Source: Pseudomonas psychrophila HA-4 (GTDB taxonomy: Bacteria; Pseudomonadota; Gammaproteobacteria; Pseudomonadales; Pseudomonadaceae). Taken from it: a stretch of 64,000 bases of DNA. Location: positions 1 to 64,000 of the forward strand of contig NZ_ALJC01000093.1 of the NCBI RefSeq assembly GCF_000282975.1, read 5' to 3'. Positions 39,389 to 51,356 of the stretch are shown piece by piece; position 1 is the stretch's first letter; every line of letters starts with the position of its first letter. The position numbers and the translations under genes were made by a program. Under the pieces are notes generated by a model, which searched no databases, had not been told where the DNA came from, and was given only the letters and a program-made list of their open reading frames with translations.

Positions 39389-40306
39389 TCATTCTGACCG
39401 AATCAGTCGACGCGGCGCGATACGCCCGTCTTCGCTCACTTCACCGATACCGATAAAGCGACCGTTGTGATCTTGTACCCGCACCATGCCGAACTTCGGG
39501 GCATCAGGAGCACGTACCGGTTGGCCATTGAGCCAATAGAACGCGCTGGCCTCCGAAAAATGCAGCAACGGCCAGTCCAGCAAACCGCTGTCCGATGGCA
39601 TCAAGAAGCGATCAACTGCTTCATTGCCGCCTTCGGCGTGTACAGCTTCCAGCTCTTCGAGCGTGACTGTTTGGGCCAAGCTGAAAGGTCCGGCGTGCGT
39701 ACGGCGAAGCTCTGCAACGTATGCACCACACCCCAACTCTTCACCAATATCTTCCACGAGGGTACGGATATAGGTGCCTTTGGTGCAGTCAACGGACAAG
39801 CGCGCAGTGTCGCCTTCGCTGGCCAGTAATTCGAGGCGGGTAATAGTAACAGAACGCGGTTCGCGCTCCACCACTTCACCTGCACGAGCCAACTTGTAAA
39901 GCGGCTGACCGTCACGTTTAAGTGCCGAGTACATCGGCGGTATCTGACTGATTTGCCCACGAAATTTAGGCAAAACAGCTTCGATATCGGTGCGACCAAC
40001 GGTCACTGGACGCGTGAGCAAAACCTCACCTTCGGCGTCCGCAGTGGTCGTGGTCTTGCCTAATTGCATCAGGGTTTCATAACCCTTGTCGGAATCGAGC
40101 AGGTATTGCGAAAACTTGGTGGCCTCGCCAAAGCACAACGGCAAGACGCCGCTGGCCAGTGGGTCGAGGCTACCGGTGTGCCCTGCCTTCTCGGCATTGA
40201 GCAGCCAGCGAACTTTCTGCAGGGCCGCGTTGGAGGTAAATCCTAGCGGTTTATCGAGCAGGATGATGCCGCTGACGTTACGACGGATACGCTTGACCTG
40301 AGCCAC
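39389..40306 (-). CDS. truB: tRNA pseudouridine-55 synthase
   Basis: Makes pseudouridine 55 in the T-loop of tRNAs. 305 residues. Catalytic aspartate D48 lies in [32 protein letters not shown] and the RTLVEDIGE motif are intact, and a C-terminal PUA-like part is present. Starts three bases after the rbfA stop. Confidence 0.98.
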   Translation of the reverse strand: MAQVKRIRRNVSGIILLDKPLGFTSNAALQKVRWLLNAEKAGHTGSLDPLASGVLPLCFGEATKFSQYLLDSDKGYETLMQLGKTTTTADAEGEVLLTRPVTVGRTDIEAVLPKFRGQISQIPPMYSALKRDGQPLYKLARAGEVVEREPRSVTITRLELLASEGDTARLSVDCTKGTYIRTLVEDIGEELGCGAYVAELRRTHAGPFSLAQTVTLEELEAVHAEGGNEAVDRFLMPSDSGLLDWPLLHFSEASAFYWLNGQPVRAPDAPKFGMVRVQDHNGRFIGIGEVSEDGRIAPRRLIRSE

Positions 40307-40309
40307 CGG

Positions 40310-40711
40310 TTACTCCTTGGTGTCTTCAGGAGCGAAAGCGTCAGGGTGCTGATTGTCCTCAGCCACTGCACGCTCGATCAAAGCGGACAGATGGGCACCG
40401 CGCACGACGCTTTCGTCGTAGTGAAAGTGCAATTGAGGCACGCTGCGCAGTTTCATTTCGCGCGCCAATTGCATGCGAAGGAAGCCAGCTGCGGAGTTCA
40501 GAACTTTAATGGTCTGAGCAATATCTTCTGCGTTGTCCTGCCCCATTACGGTGATGAAGATCTTGGCGTGACCCACGTCACGGCTGACTTCAACGGCAGT
40601 AATGGTGACCAGACCCACGCGCGGGTCTTTGACTTCACGACGGATCAGTTGGGCCAGCTCGCGCTGCATCTGATCGCCGATACGTTGGGTACGGCTATAT
40701 TCTTTTGCCAT
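40310..40711 (-). CDS. rbfA: 30S ribosome-binding factor A
   Basis: Assists 16S rRNA 5' end maturation and cold adaptation. 133 residues, single KH-like domain: [17 protein letters not shown] and [13 protein letters not shown] at typical places, and a disordered acidic C-terminus. Between infB and truB in the standard order. Confidence 0.97.
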   Translation of the reverse strand: MAKEYSRTQRIGDQMQRELAQLIRREVKDPRVGLVTITAVEVSRDVGHAKIFITVMGQDNAEDIAQTIKVLNSAAGFLRMQLAREMKLRSVPQLHFHYDESVVRGAHLSALIERAVAEDNQHPDAFAPEDTKE

Positions 40712-40764
40712 GTCTTGTTACCTGTTACTCACCCATGGGAAACCCATGCGTTCTGAAAGCGGCA

Positions 40765-40798
40765 AACGCCCGGCCAGACATAAGCCGGACCGGGCGTT
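40765..40798 (-). other. Hairpin between infB and rbfA
   Basis: AACGCCCGG/CCGGGCGTT, a perfect nine-base stem with a 16-base loop, inside the 158-base gap. No T-tract. It may be an RNA-processing or partial termination point that lowers expression of rbfA-truB; this is inference. Confidence 0.5.
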
Positions 40799-40869
40799 GC
40801 GTTTAGAGTCCAGGCCGAGCACGTTGCATTTGCATGCCCGTGCTCATCCTCGCTCTTGAGGCTCGCGAT

Positions 40870-43386
40870 TTAGAGGCTGCGAGCAACCTGGACCTTCTCG
40901 AACACTTCGATTTTGTCGCCGACTTTAACGTCGTTGTAGCTCTTAACGCCGATACCGCATTCCATGCCAGCACGCACTTCGGACGCGTCATCTTTGAAGC
41001 GGCGCAGGGATTCCAGCTCGCCTTCGAAGATAACGATGTCTTCGCGCAGTACACGGATTGGACGGTTACGGTGAACAACACCTTCCAGCACCATACAACC
41101 GGCAATCGCACCGAACTTAGGCGAACGGAATACGTCGCGGACTTCAGCGATACCCAGGATGTTCTCCCGAACGTCGCTGCCAAGCATACCGGTAAGGGCT
41201 TTCTTGACGTCTTCGATGATGTCGTAGATGACGTTGTAGTAACGCATGTCCAAGCCTTCTTGCTCGACAATCTTGCGAGCGCCAGCATCAGCACGCACGT
41301 TAAAGCCGAACAATACAGCGTTGGAGGCCAGTGCCAAGTTAGCATCGCTCTCGGTAATACCACCGACACCGCCGCCCACTACGCGCACTTGCACTTCGTC
41401 GTTACCCAGGCCGCTCAGAGCGCCCTGCAGAGCTTCCAACGAACCACGGACGTCAGATTTGAGGACGATGTTAAGCGTCTTCTTCTCTTCCTGGCCCATG
41501 TTCTCGAAGATGTTTTCCAGCTTGCCTGCGTGAGCACGCGCCAGTTTCACTTCGCGGAACTTGCCTTGACGGAACAGGGCAACTTCACGCGCCTTCTTCT
41601 CGTCGGTCATTACGCTCATCTCGTCGCCAGCATCTGGCGTTCCGTCCAAGCCGAGAATCTCGACAGGGATGGATGGACCGGCTTCCTTGATTGGCTTGCC
41701 GTTCTCGTCGAGCATGGCGCGGATGCGGCCGTAGTTGGAACCAACCAGAACCATGTCGCCTTGGCGCAGGGTACCGTCTTGAACCAGAACAGTCGCAACA
41801 GGGCCACGGCCTTTGTCCAGGCGGGACTCAACCACTACGCCACGACCAGGAGCCGATGGAGTTGCTTTGAGTTCCAGAACTTCAGCTTGCAGCAACACGG
41901 CTTCGAGCAACTCGTCAACGCCAGTACCCATTTTCGCCGAGACCGAAACAAACGGAGTGTCACCACCCCACTCTTCCGACGTCACGCCGTGAACGGACAG
42001 TTCGCTACGGATGCGATCGAGGTCAGCACCTGGCTTGTCGATCTTGTTCACTGCAACCACCAGCGGCACGCCAGCTGCTTTCGCATGCTGAACAGCTTCG
42101 ATGGTTTGCGGCATTACACCGTCGTCTGCAGCCACAACCAGAATCACGATGTCAGTAGCCTTGGCACCACGTGCACGCATTGCGGTAAACGCAGCGTGAC
42201 CCGGGGTGTCGAGGAAAGTGACCATGCCGCGTTCGGTTTCAACGTGGTATGCACCGATGTGCTGTGTAATACCACCGGCTTCGCCAGCAGCTACCTTGGC
42301 ACGACGGATGTAGTCGAGCAGGGACGTTTTACCGTGGTCAACGTGGCCCATTACGGTCACAACTGGTGCACGGGAGAACGACTCGCCTTCAAACTTCAGG
42401 GACTCAGCCAAGGAATCTTCCAAGGCGTTGTCGCTGACCAGAGTCACTTTGTGGCCCAGTTCTTCAGCAACCAGTTGGGCAGTTTCCTGATCCAGTACCT
42501 GGTTGATGGTCGCTGGAGTACCCAGCTTGAACATGAACTTGATGACTTCGGCAGCCTTGACCGACATCTGTGCGGCCAAATCGCCAACAGTGATGGTCTC
42601 GCCAATCTGTACGTCACGAACCACAGGGCCGGTTGGGCTCTGGAAACCGTGAGCGTTACGCTTCTTCAGCTTGCTCTTGCCACGACCACCGCGACGGAAG
42701 CTGTCGCTTTCTTCGTCGGAGGTGCGCGGTGCAACGCGTGGAGTTGGCGCTTTTTCTTTAACAGAAGCACGATGCGGAGCGTTTTTGCGCTCACCATCGC
42801 CACTCCCGCGACGATTGTTATCGTCAGCACGTGGTTTGTCTGGACGACGCTGCTCATCCCGCTTGCGAGCATCTGCTGCTGGAGCAGGTGCAGCAGCCGG
42901 TGCTGGCGCTGCTACCGGTGCAGTGTGCACAGGTGCAGGAGCAGCAACAGCTGGCGCAGCAGTCGGAGCTGCAGGCTGGCGTCGCGCTTCTTCTTCGGCG
43001 CGACGCTTGGATTCCTCTTCAGCCTTTTGACGTGCAGCATTTTCTACTGCACGGCGTTCATCCATCTCACGTTTGCGCTCGGCTTCAATTTCTTCCGGGC
43101 TTTGCTGTACGAAGACTTTCTTCTTACGTACTTCAACGCTGATGCTTTTGCTTCCAGCAACACGCAGGGTACTGGTGGTTTTACGCTGCAAAGTGATTTT
43201 GCGCGGTTCTTCCACTTTCGCCTTGTGGCTGCTTTTCAGGTGAGTCAGCAGAGCTTGCTTCTCACTGTCGGTCACATTCTGCTCGGCGGCGGTGTGCGGC
43301 AGACCTGCCTCACGCATCTGCTGCAACAGGCGCTCAACCGGTGTTTTGACCTCATCGGCCAGTTGTTTCACCGTGACTTGCGTCAT
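40870..43386 (-). CDS. infB: Translation initiation factor IF-2
   Basis: GTPase that delivers initiator tRNA to the 30S subunit. 838 residues: N-terminal helical domain ([20 protein letters not shown]), a long charged and Ala/Pro-rich linker (about 90-260), then the GTPase with [12 protein letters not shown] (G1), DTPGHAAF (G3) and NKIDKPGAD (G4), and domains II-IV. Length is usual for Pseudomonas. Part of the nusA operon, 27 bases after nusA. In-frame internal starts may give shorter forms as in E. coli, but I did not identify one. Confidence 0.98.
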   Translation of the reverse strand: MTQVTVKQLADEVKTPVERLLQQMREAGLPHTAAEQNVTDSEKQALLTHLKSSHKAKVEEPRKITLQRKTTSTLRVAGSKSISVEVRKKKVFVQQSPEEIEAERKREMDERRAVENAARQKAEEESKRRAEEEARRQPAAPTAAPAVAAPAPVHTAPVAAPAPAAAPAPAADARKRDEQRRPDKPRADDNNRRGSGDGERKNAPHRASVKEKAPTPRVAPRTSDEESDSFRRGGRGKSKLKKRNAHGFQSPTGPVVRDVQIGETITVGDLAAQMSVKAAEVIKFMFKLGTPATINQVLDQETAQLVAEELGHKVTLVSDNALEDSLAESLKFEGESFSRAPVVTVMGHVDHGKTSLLDYIRRAKVAAGEAGGITQHIGAYHVETERGMVTFLDTPGHAAFTAMRARGAKATDIVILVVAADDGVMPQTIEAVQHAKAAGVPLVVAVNKIDKPGADLDRIRSELSVHGVTSEEWGGDTPFVSVSAKMGTGVDELLEAVLLQAEVLELKATPSAPGRGVVVESRLDKGRGPVATVLVQDGTLRQGDMVLVGSNYGRIRAMLDENGKPIKEAGPSIPVEILGLDGTPDAGDEMSVMTDEKKAREVALFRQGKFREVKLARAHAGKLENIFENMGQEEKKTLNIVLKSDVRGSLEALQGALSGLGNDEVQVRVVGGGVGGITESDANLALASNAVLFGFNVRADAGARKIVEQEGLDMRYYNVIYDIIEDVKKALTGMLGSDVRENILGIAEVRDVFRSPKFGAIAGCMVLEGVVHRNRPIRVLREDIVIFEGELESLRRFKDDASEVRAGMECGIGVKSYNDVKVGDKIEVFEKVQVARSL

Positions 43387-43413
43387 GCATTTCTCTCCTC
43401 AGGCCGCGCCTAA

Positions 43414-44895
43414 TTACTCGAACCAATGGGCTCGGGCGGCCATGATCAACTTGCCGGCACGATCATCGTCAATGCCGTCGATGTCGAGCAGGTCGTCAAT
43501 AGACTGCTCGGCCAGGTCTTCGCGGGTAATTACGCCGCGCACCGCCAGTTCCATCGCCAAATCCTTGTCCATACCCTCAAGCGAGAGCAGGTCTTCGGCC
43601 GGATGGGCGTCTGCCAGCTTTTCCTCAGTAGCGATGGCTTTAGTCAACAAACGATCCTTGGCCCGAGCGCGAAGCTCGTTGACGATATCTTCGTCAAAGC
43701 CGTCGATGTTGAGCATTTCTTCCACCGGTACGTAGGCAATCTCTTCCAGGCTGGTGAAGCCTTCATCAACCAGCACCTGCGCCAACTCTTCATCAACTTC
43801 CAACTCTTCGATGAAGTTGCGCAGGATGTCGCCGGTTTCTGCTTGCTGCTTAGCCTGGATGTCCGATTCGGTCATCACGTTCAAGGTCCAGCCAGTCAAC
43901 TGGCTAGCCAAACGTACGTTCTGACCGCCGCGACCAATCGCCTGGGCCAGATTGTCTGCGCCAACGGCGATGTCCATTGCATGGGCATCTTCGTCGACAA
44001 TAATTGCCGCTACTTCTGCTGGCGACATTGCGTTGATCACGAACTGCGCCGGGTTGTCATCCCAAAGGACGATATCCACTCGCTCCCCACCCAATTCGCC
44101 GGACACTGCCTGGACGCGCGAACCGCGCATACCAATGCAAGCACCTTGCGGATCAATGCGTTTGTCTTTGGAGCGAACGGCTATTTTAGCGCGTGATCCT
44201 GGATCTCGGGAGGCCGCCATCACTTCGATCAGGCCTTCAGAGATTTCTGGAACTTCAATTCGGAACAGCTCGATCAACATCTCTGGCGCTGTGCGCGACA
44301 AAATCAGTTGAGGACCGCGGTTCTCAGTGCGAATTTCTTTTAACAATGCGCGAAGGCGTACGCCAACACGGAAAGTTTCACGCGAGATGATGTCTTCACG
44401 GGCCAGCAACGCTTCAGCGTTGTTGCCCAGATCGACGATCACGTTGTCACGTGTCACTTTTTTAACGGTGCCAGAAATGATTTCGCCCAAACGCTCGCGA
44501 TAAGCATCGACGACTTGAGCACGCTCAGCTTCGCGGACTTTTTGCACAATAACCTGCTTGGCAGTTTGTGCAGCAATCCGACCGAACTCGATAGAATCGA
44601 TCTTCTCTTCGATAATATCGCCAGCTACAGCGCCTGGCTGTTTCGCTTGGGCCTGGTCTACCGCCAACTCGATTGCTGGATCATCCAGATCTTCGTCTTC
44701 GACCACAGTCCAACGACGGAAAGTCTCATAGTTACCGGTGTGGCGATTGATTTCCACACGCAGATCGACTTCGTCTTCAAAACGCTTTTTGGTAGCGGTG
44801 GCCAGAGCCAGCTCCAGCGCCTCAAAAATTACGTTTGCCGGTACGCCCTTTTCATTGGACACCGACTCAACAACCAGCAGTACTTCTTTGCTCAT
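43414..44895 (-). CDS. nusA: Transcription termination/antitermination factor NusA
   Basis: Binds RNA polymerase and nascent RNA, affecting pausing, termination and antitermination. 493 residues from [13 protein letters not shown] at 44895; a further seven codons upstream are open but not family-like. N-terminal polymerase-binding domain, S1 ([16 protein letters not shown]), two KH domains ([30 protein letters not shown]), and two C-terminal acidic repeats (about 365-490) that bind alpha-CTD and lambda N in E. coli. Confidence 0.98.
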   Translation of the reverse strand: MSKEVLLVVESVSNEKGVPANVIFEALELALATATKKRFEDEVDLRVEINRHTGNYETFRRWTVVEDEDLDDPAIELAVDQAQAKQPGAVAGDIIEEKIDSIEFGRIAAQTAKQVIVQKVREAERAQVVDAYRERLGEIISGTVKKVTRDNVIVDLGNNAEALLAREDIISRETFRVGVRLRALLKEIRTENRGPQLILSRTAPEMLIELFRIEVPEISEGLIEVMAASRDPGSRAKIAVRSKDKRIDPQGACIGMRGSRVQAVSGELGGERVDIVLWDDNPAQFVINAMSPAEVAAIIVDEDAHAMDIAVGADNLAQAIGRGGQNVRLASQLTGWTLNVMTESDIQAKQQAETGDILRNFIEELEVDEELAQVLVDEGFTSLEEIAYVPVEEMLNIDGFDEDIVNELRARAKDRLLTKAIATEEKLADAHPAEDLLSLEGMDKDLAMELAVRGVITREDLAEQSIDDLLDIDGIDDDRAGKLIMAARAHWFE

Positions 44896-44942
44896 CGTAC
44901 GCCTCGCCTTTCGCAAGCCATTGGATCCGCGGGATCCGCGTC

Positions 44943-45401
44943 TCAGTCAAAACTGGGAATAATGTTGGCCTTGTCGATCATATCGATCGGCAACAGAAAC
45001 TCGTGGTCATCAACTTGCACCACTACGTCCTGTTCTTCTACGCCGCGCAGAAGGCCCTGAAAGTTGCGTCGCCCCTCAAAGGGTGAGCGCAGCTTGATCT
45101 TTACTTGCTCGCCGGTGAATTGGCCAAACTGCTCAAGAGTGAACAGCGGGCGCTCCATGCCAGGAGAAGAAACTTCAAGGGTGTATTCAACAGAAATAGG
45201 ATCTTCGACATCCAGAACGCCGCTGATTTGGCGACTGACAATTGCGCAGTCATCCACCAAAACGCCGCCTTCCTTGTCGATATACACACGCAACATTGAA
45301 TGGCGGCCCTGAGCCGAAAATTCAATACCCCAGCATTCATAGCCAAGGGCCACGACCACCGGGGCCAACAAGGCCTGCAACTCTTCTAGCTTGCTCGACA
45401 C
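44943..45401 (-). CDS. rimP: Ribosome maturation factor RimP
   Basis: Needed for 30S assembly. 152 residues, alpha/beta N-domain ([23 protein letters not shown]) and SH3-like C-domain. First protein gene of the operon, 48 bases before nusA; it lies behind two tandem terminators that separate it from the initiator tRNA gene. Confidence 0.96.
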   Translation of the reverse strand: MSSKLEELQALLAPVVVALGYECWGIEFSAQGRHSMLRVYIDKEGGVLVDDCAIVSRQISGVLDVEDPISVEYTLEVSSPGMERPLFTLEQFGQFTGEQVKIKLRSPFEGRRNFQGLLRGVEEQDVVVQVDDHEFLLPIDMIDKANIIPSFD

Positions 45402-45440
45402 CTGAACCCCCTAGTGCATGTTTGTGCATGCTGTGCAAAA

Positions 45441-45466
45441 TAAAAAAATGGGCGAAGCGCCCATCT
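45441..45466 (-). terminator. Second terminator in the rimP leader
   Basis: ATGGGCGCTTCGCCCAT stem followed on the minus strand by TTTTTTATTTT. Lies 40 bases before the rimP start, so operon transcripts must pass it or start after it. Confidence 0.85.
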
Positions 45467-45509
45467 CTGAAACGTCGTTGAATACCGACGCTATAAAGTG
45501 TCCAGTTAA

Positions 45510-45534
45510 CAAAAAGCCCCTAATAAGGGGCTCC
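45510..45534 (-). terminator. Terminator after the initiator tRNA
   Basis: AGCCCCTTATTAGGGGCT stem followed by TTTTTG on the minus strand, just after the tRNA gene. Confidence 0.88.
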
Positions 45535-45542
45535 GCTAAAAC

Positions 45543-45619
<77 letters not shown>

Positions 45620-45680
45620 ACAAAGCTGGAGCGGAAGTATACGTTTGATCCCTTTCAGGGTCAATGTAGCCTTCCACATA

Positions 45681-45710
45681 CAAGAAAGCCCGCTACTGCG
45701 GGCATTCTTG
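45681..45710 (-). terminator. Hairpin after tRNA-Leu
   Basis: GCCCGC-AGTA-GCGGGC with outer CAAGAA/TTCTTG pairing, then TTTCTTG. A moderate terminator or processing site between the two tRNA genes. Confidence 0.6.
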
Positions 45711-45715
45711 ATAAT

Positions 45716-45801
45716 TGGTACCGAGAAGGGGACTCGAACCCCTACACCCTATGGGCACAACCACCTCAAGGTTGCGTGTCTACCAATTCCACCACCTCGG
45801 C
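45716..45801 (-). tRNA. tRNA-Leu (GAG)
   Basis: 86 bases with encoded CCA and a long variable arm (class II). Anticodon GAG in CCTTGAGGT; acceptor stem GCCGAGG/CTTCTCGGT with standard T-arm GGTTCGAGTCC. Lies between secG and the initiator tRNA, as in many gamma-proteobacteria. Confidence 0.96.
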
Positions 45802-45830
45802 AATACTACAGTTACATCATGAAACCCGTT

Positions 45831-46214
45831 TTACTTTTGCTCTTGAGCTGGAGGCACGTCAGTCGCTGGAGTAGCCGACTTTTGCTCATTAAGCACCGGC
45901 ACATCATCTGAAGCCGGTTTTTGCTTTGGCGCTTCTAACACCGCTGGATCTGGCAAACCTACTTGAGTCAGCTCATGAGCTTTCTCTTTAGCAAAGTAAC
46001 CTAACCCTAGGCTGGTTATGAAAAAACCTGCGGCAAGTATAGCAGTAAACTTACTAAGAAAGGTAGAGGAACCTTGGCTTCCGAACACAGTATTTGATGC
46101 GCCTGCTCCGAAAGATGCTCCAGCATCCGCACCTTTACCCTGTTGCAGCAATACCAGGGCAATTACGCCCAATGCACCCAACAGATGAAAAACGACTACG
46201 ACTGTTTCCAGCAT
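45831..46214 (-). CDS. secG: Preprotein translocase subunit SecG
   Basis: Small subunit of the SecYEG channel. 127 residues from [20 protein letters not shown] at 46214; 16 further open codons upstream overlap the tpiA end and are unlikely to be translated. Two membrane helices (about 1-23 and 52-72) with [22 protein letters not shown] between them, then a Pro/Ala/Lys-rich tail. Starts four bases after tpiA stops. Confidence 0.95.
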   Translation of the reverse strand: MLETVVVVFHLLGALGVIALVLLQQGKGADAGASFGAGASNTVFGSQGSSTFLSKFTAILAAGFFITSLGLGYFAKEKAHELTQVGLPDPAVLEAPKQKPASDDVPVLNEQKSATPATDVPPAQEQK

Positions 46215-46218
46215 TTTC

Positions 46219-46974
46219 TCAGTTTCCCGCGGCGCGACAAATCGCACCGAACTCATCTGCATTCAGGGAAGCCCCACCAATGAGCCCCCCATCGATATCC
46301 GGCATGCTGAACAGTTCGACCGCATTGGCCGCCTTCACGCTGCCGCCGTATAGAAGTCGCACACCTTGTGCAACCTCAGAATTCTTCTGCGCCAGTTGTG
46401 CGCGAATGGCCGCATGCACATCTTGCGCTTGCTGCGGTGTTGCAGTCAGCCCGGTACCGATAGCCCAGACCGGCTCATATGCAATCACTGCATTTGTAAA
46501 AGCATCAATACCGAACTCATCAATGACAACGTTCAACTGACGCTTTACAACCTCAAGCGTTTGCCCCGCTTCACGCTGCTCAAGGGTCTCCCCTATGCAC
46601 AACACTGGCGTTAGGCCAGAAGCTTGAGCTGCTGCAAACTTGCGATTAAGTGTCTCATCCTGCTCACCCAAAATCAGGCGACGCTCAGAGTGACCCACAA
46701 GCACCAATTTGCAACCCGCATCCACCAACTGACTCGGAGAAATCTCCCCAGTCAGCGCACCTTGCTTTTCGTCGATCGCGGCATCCTGAGCACCAACCGA
46801 AATTGGCGTACCTTTCAAGCCATTGATTACACGATCAATAAACAAGTCAGATGGGAATACCGCAATCTCAACACCGCTAGGCAAGGCCAGATTACGCAGA
46901 CCGTCGATCAGCTCAGCGACGCTGGCGCGGGTACCGTGCATCTTCCAGTTACCAGCTACCATAGTGCGACGCAT
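46219..46974 (-). CDS. tpiA: Triosephosphate isomerase
   Basis: 251 residues, TIM barrel. Catalytic residues are in GNWKM (Lys), VGHSERR (His) and [11 protein letters not shown] (Glu); phosphate loop [10 protein letters not shown] and GGLIGGASL are intact. Between glmM and secG, as in E. coli-like gamma-proteobacteria. Confidence 0.98.
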   Translation of the reverse strand: MRRTMVAGNWKMHGTRASVAELIDGLRNLALPSGVEIAVFPSDLFIDRVINGLKGTPISVGAQDAAIDEKQGALTGEISPSQLVDAGCKLVLVGHSERRLILGEQDETLNRKFAAAQASGLTPVLCIGETLEQREAGQTLEVVKRQLNVVIDEFGIDAFTNAVIAYEPVWAIGTGLTATPQQAQDVHAAIRAQLAQKNSEVAQGVRLLYGGSVKAANAVELFSMPDIDGGLIGGASLNADEFGAICRAAGN

Positions 46975-47040
46975 GCTTTACCTCGTCGGTCAAAGTGGGC
47001 GCAGATGTTACCCAACCACACCAGCGCTGGCAAGCCGAAT

Positions 47041-48378
47041 TCAGGCACAAACTTCACTTACCAGCTTTGCCAGCTCTTCTGCGTAGCCACGAACCATTTT
47101 TTCGTCGTCACCTTCCACCATGACACGCACTAACGGCTCGGTACCCGACTTGCGCAACAATACGCGTCCACGGCCTTTCATCGCCTCTGTAACACGCGCA
47201 CACGCTTCTTTAATGGCGGGATGCTCAACAGGATTCACGCCACCCGCGAAGCGTACATTCAGCAGCACCTGCGGACATTTTCGCAACGCCTGACGGGACT
47301 GAGCCAGCCCTTCACCACGTCGACGTAGCGCCAACAAAACTTGCAGAGCCGCAATGATCGCGTCGCCCGTCGTGGTGTGCTGAAAGCAAACGATATGCCC
47401 GGAGTTTTCACCACCAACCTGCCAATCATGCTCTTGCAGGCTAGCAATAACATAACGGTCTCCAACATTGGCCCGTACAAACGGAATGCCAAGGTCGGCT
47501 AGCGCCAGTTCAAGCCCTAGATTACTCATCAGCGTTCCGACAACACCGCCCTGCAATTTTCCGCGCTCATGCAAATCACGCGCAATGATGAACAACAGCT
47601 CATCACCGTCGACAATGGCACCGGTGTGATCAACCATCAGTACTCGGTCGCCATCGCCATCAAAGGCAATACCCAAGTCAGCCTTCTCAGACAAAACCGC
47701 TGCCTGCAACGAGCCCATATGGGTCGAGCCACAGTTGTCATTGATATTCAGGCCATTAGGTTGAGCCGACAAAACAGTGACGTTCGCACCCAACTCTTTG
47801 AACACGCTCGGCGCAACTTTATACGTTGCACCATGCGCGCAATCGATAACGATCTTCAGACCACTGAAGTTCGTACTGGTCGGTACGCTGCTTTTGCAAA
47901 ATTCGATATAGCGGCCGGAGGCATCATTGATACGCGACACCTTGCCCAGCTTGTCAGAGTCCACGACCGTCATCGGAGCATCCAGCAGCTCCTCGATCAT
48001 CAACTCAACCTCGTCAGGGAGCTTGGTCCCCTCACCCGAAAAGAACTTAATACCGTTATCGTCATGAGGATTGTGCGATGCACTGATCACGATACCCGCT
48101 TCCGCATGAAAAGTGCGCGTGAGATACGCAATCGCCGGCGTAGGCATTGGCCCCAGGAGCATTACATCTGCCCCAGCTGCTGACAAACCGGCTTCCAGAG
48201 CTGACTCAAACATATAGCCCGAAATGCGCGTGTCTTTGCCGACCAAGATTCGACAAGCGCCCATGCTACGAAACGCCATCCCCGCAGCCCAACCCAACTT
48301 GAGCATAAAATCTGGGGTAATCGGATAAACGCCGACGCGACCGCGAATACCGTCGGTGCCAAAATATTTCTTCGTCAT
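47041..48378 (-). CDS. glmM: Phosphoglucosamine mutase
   Basis: Turns glucosamine-6-phosphate into glucosamine-1-phosphate for UDP-GlcNAc synthesis. 445 residues. Phosphoserine loop is [16 protein letters not shown], metal site DGDGDRVL, substrate loop GGENSGH, and phosphate loop [12 protein letters not shown]. Sixteen bases after folP. Confidence 0.98.
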   Translation of the reverse strand: MTKKYFGTDGIRGRVGVYPITPDFMLKLGWAAGMAFRSMGACRILVGKDTRISGYMFESALEAGLSAAGADVMLLGPMPTPAIAYLTRTFHAEAGIVISASHNPHDDNGIKFFSGEGTKLPDEVELMIEELLDAPMTVVDSDKLGKVSRINDASGRYIEFCKSSVPTSTNFSGLKIVIDCAHGATYKVAPSVFKELGANVTVLSAQPNGLNINDNCGSTHMGSLQAAVLSEKADLGIAFDGDGDRVLMVDHTGAIVDGDELLFIIARDLHERGKLQGGVVGTLMSNLGLELALADLGIPFVRANVGDRYVIASLQEHDWQVGGENSGHIVCFQHTTTGDAIIAALQVLLALRRRGEGLAQSRQALRKCPQVLLNVRFAGGVNPVEHPAIKEACARVTEAMKGRGRVLLRKSGTEPLVRVMVEGDDEKMVRGYAEELAKLVSEVCA

Positions 48379-48394
48379 AAGTGCTCCATTGTTC

Positions 48395-49246
48395 TTAGTC
48401 GGCGGACTCTACCGCTGCGATCATCCGTACCACATCAACCGTTTCAGCAACGTCATGGACGCGAAGAATACGCGCCCCTTTAGTCACAGCAAGTGCTGCC
48501 AGCGCAAGACTGCCATAAAGACGCTCACCCACTGGCCGATTCAACGCCTGCCCAATCATACTTTTGCGCGACACACCCACCAGCAACGGCCGCCCTAAAG
48601 CATGCAGGGCCTCCATGTGCTTAAAGAGACTCAGGTTGTGTTGCAGTGTTTTTGCAAAGCCAAATCCCGGATCAAGGACGATACGTTCAGTTGCAATTCC
48701 GGCAGCCGCACAGTACTCCATGCGCTCAACTAGAAATGCCGAAACCTCACCCACCAAATCGGCGTAATGCGGATTATCCTGCATATCACCGGGCTCACCC
48801 AGCATATGCATCAGACATATCGGCAAACCCGTGGCAGCAGCAGCCTGCACGGCACCTTCTCGGCGCAGCGAACGCACATCATTGATGAGACCAGCCCCCA
48901 AGCGCGCAACCTCAGTCATCACGATTGGCGCGGAGGTATCGACCGAGATAATCACATCAAGTTCACGACTGATGCGCTCGACAACAGGGGCAACCCGATC
49001 AAGCTCTTCTTGTGGCAACACCACGCGAGCACCTGGGCGCGTTGATTCACCACCCACATCAATCAAACTTGCACCCGCCAACACCATAGCCTCGGCATGG
49101 CGCAAAGCCGCATCTGCCGGAGCAAAGCGACCGCCATCAGAGAACGAATCAGGGGTGACATTAAGAATACCCATAACATGCGTACGGGTTAAATCAAGAA
49201 CCCGGTTGCCGCAAGGCAACCGGGTCAGGGACTGAGCAGAAGTCAT
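48395..49246 (-). CDS. folP: Dihydropteroate synthase
   Basis: Joins the pterin from FolK with p-aminobenzoate; the sulfonamide target. 283 residues: [46 protein letters not shown] and GVSRKSMIG are all intact and unaltered by eye. Starts eight bases after the ftsH stop; operon ftsH-folP-glmM. Confidence 0.98.
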   Translation of the reverse strand: MTSAQSLTRLPCGNRVLDLTRTHVMGILNVTPDSFSDGGRFAPADAALRHAEAMVLAGASLIDVGGESTRPGARVVLPQEELDRVAPVVERISRELDVIISVDTSAPIVMTEVARLGAGLINDVRSLRREGAVQAAAATGLPICLMHMLGEPGDMQDNPHYADLVGEVSAFLVERMEYCAAAGIATERIVLDPGFGFAKTLQHNLSLFKHMEALHALGRPLLVGVSRKSMIGQALNRPVGERLYGSLALAALAVTKGARILRVHDVAETVDVVRMIAAVESAD

Positions 49247-49254
49247 TTCAAGCC

Positions 49255-51174
49255 TTAGTGATCAGCAGCAGGGCCGCCGATAGGTGCTTCAGGACGCTCG
49301 GTTTTATCCAGAGGCGGCGCAGTTGGTGTACCTGTGCCACCGCCTTCCCAGTCACGCGGCTCGCGTGGAGGGCGACCAGCCATGATGTCATCGATCTGAT
49401 CAGCATCGATCGTCTCGTATTTCATCAATGCATCAGCCATCGCTTCCAGCTTGTCACGGTTGTCCGTCAGGATCTGCTTGGCCGTGCCGTAGCACTCATC
49501 GATGATGCTGCGCACTTCAGAATCGATCAGCTTGGCTGTCTCGCCCGAAACGCTAGCACCTTGACCGCCACCACCGCGCCCTAGGTAAGACTCGTCATCT
49601 TCGGCATACATCAGCGGACCCAGCTTCTCGGACAAGCCCCATTTGGTGACCATGTTCCGCGCAATCTGGCTCGCACGCATGATGTCGTTGGATGCACCGG
49701 TGGTCACACCGTCAAAACCCAAGGTCATCTCTTCAGCGATACGACCGCCGTAAAGCGAGCAAATCTGGCTGATCAACGCGCGCTTGGAGAGGCTGTAACG
49801 ATCCTCTTCCGGCAGGAACATAGTGACGCCCAACGCACGACCCCGCGGAATGATCGACACTTTGTAAACCGGGTCATGCTCAGGCACGACGCGACCAACA
49901 ATTGCGTGACCCGCTTCGTGGTAAGCCGTATTACGCTTTTCTTTATCCGACATCACCATCGATTTGCGTTCGGCGCCCATCATGATTTTGTCTTTGGCCA
50001 GCTCAAATTCTTTCATTTCAACAACGCGCTTACCGGTACGCGCTGCGAACAAGGACGCTTCGTTCACCAGGTTAGCGAGGTCAGCACCGGAGAACCCCGG
50101 AGTACCACGTGCAATCACACCCGCCTGAACGTCATCACCCATCGGCACTTTCCGCATGTGCACTTTGAGGATTTGCTCACGACCACGAATGTCTGGCAAA
50201 CCAACCACTACCTGACGGTCAAAACGGCCCGGTCGCAACAGCGCAGGGTCAAGCACGTCAGGACGGTTAGTGGCGGCGATTACAATGATGCCGTCGTTCA
50301 TTTCAAAGCCGTCCATCTCAACCAGCAATTGGTTGAGGGTTTGCTCACGCTCATCATGACCGCCGCCCATACCAGCACCACGGTGACGACCGACTGCGTC
50401 GATTTCGTCGATGAAGATGATGCAAGGCGCATGCTTTTTAGCTTGTTCAAACATGTCACGAACGCGGCTTGCACCGACACCCACAAACATCTCAACGAAA
50501 TCGGAACCGGAAATCGTGAAAAACGGAACCTTAGCTTCGCCAGCAATCGCCTTGGCGAGCAACGTTTTACCGGTACCTGGCGGGCCAACCATCAGCACGC
50601 CACGAGGAATACGACCGCCTAGGCGCTGGAATTTTCCTGGATCACGGAGGAACTCAACTAGCTCACCCACTTCTTCTTTGGCTTCATCACAGCCTGCGAC
50701 GTCAGCCAAGGTCGTTTTGACTTGGTCTTCGGACAACAGACGCGCCTTGCTCTTGCCAAAGCTCATCGGGCCGCCTTTACCGCCGGCACCGCCCTGCATT
50801 TGACGCATAAAGAACATGAAGACAGCGATGATTACCAGAATCGGGAAGCTCGCAACCAACAGTTGAGTCCAGATGCTTTGCTGCTCAGGCAATTTGCCCT
50901 CAACAGTCACATGGTTATCAACCAAGTCACCGATCAAACCGTTGTCCTGAATAGCCGGACGAATGGTCTTGAAGGTATCGCCATCGCTTCGTTTGCCGGT
51001 AATCACGTAGCCATCCACGGCAACGCGCTCGACCTTGCCATCCTTAACTTGCTGGATGAAGTCGGAATAGTTGAGGGTTTGTGGCTCGTTTGGACTGGAG
51101 AAGTTGTTCATCACTGTCACCAAGACAGCTGCGATGATCAACCACAGGATCAGATTCTTTGCCATATCGTTCAA
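49255..51174 (-). CDS. ftsH: ATP-dependent zinc metalloprotease FtsH
   Basis: Membrane AAA+ protease that degrades membrane and some soluble proteins, including LpxC and sigma-32 in E. coli. Two membrane helices (about 5-25, 102-122), Walker A GPPGTGKT, second region of homology near RPGRFDRQV, and zinc site HEAGHA. The start is TTG 51174: AGAGGG lies seven bases upstream, whereas it is 16 bases from the ATG at 51165. The ATG would give 636 rather than 639 residues. Confidence 0.96.
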   Translation of the reverse strand: MNDMAKNLILWLIIAAVLVTVMNNFSSPNEPQTLNYSDFIQQVKDGKVERVAVDGYVITGKRSDGDTFKTIRPAIQDNGLIGDLVDNHVTVEGKLPEQQSIWTQLLVASFPILVIIAVFMFFMRQMQGGAGGKGGPMSFGKSKARLLSEDQVKTTLADVAGCDEAKEEVGELVEFLRDPGKFQRLGGRIPRGVLMVGPPGTGKTLLAKAIAGEAKVPFFTISGSDFVEMFVGVGASRVRDMFEQAKKHAPCIIFIDEIDAVGRHRGAGMGGGHDEREQTLNQLLVEMDGFEMNDGIIVIAATNRPDVLDPALLRPGRFDRQVVVGLPDIRGREQILKVHMRKVPMGDDVQAGVIARGTPGFSGADLANLVNEASLFAARTGKRVVEMKEFELAKDKIMMGAERKSMVMSDKEKRNTAYHEAGHAIVGRVVPEHDPVYKVSIIPRGRALGVTMFLPEEDRYSLSKRALISQICSLYGGRIAEEMTLGFDGVTTGASNDIMRASQIARNMVTKWGLSEKLGPLMYAEDDESYLGRGGGGQGASVSGETAKLIDSEVRSIIDECYGTAKQILTDNRDKLEAMADALMKYETIDADQIDDIMAGRPPREPRDWEGGGTGTPTAPPLDKTERPEAPIGGPAADH

Positions 51175-51356
51175 TTAGCTACCCTCTGAAGCAAGCCCCG
51201 CTACTGAAGCGTGCTTCGCATGATATTCACCGGCATAACTTACTACATTGCCTACAACCCTTGCAGGCTCCGTCTGTAACCCTTTGTGAAACTTTGACTA
51301 CACAATATTCGTTATGACAGCACTGTAAAGCGATACAAAAAAACTTATCGCCCCTG

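Noticed and set aside
40834..43413. 859-codon open frame antisense to infB
   Set aside because: Mirror of infB codon structure; composition is not protein-like and infB is certain.
51175..51356. Sigma-32 promoter before ftsH
   Set aside because: I searched for CTTGAA and CCCCAT at proper spacing on the minus strand and found none.
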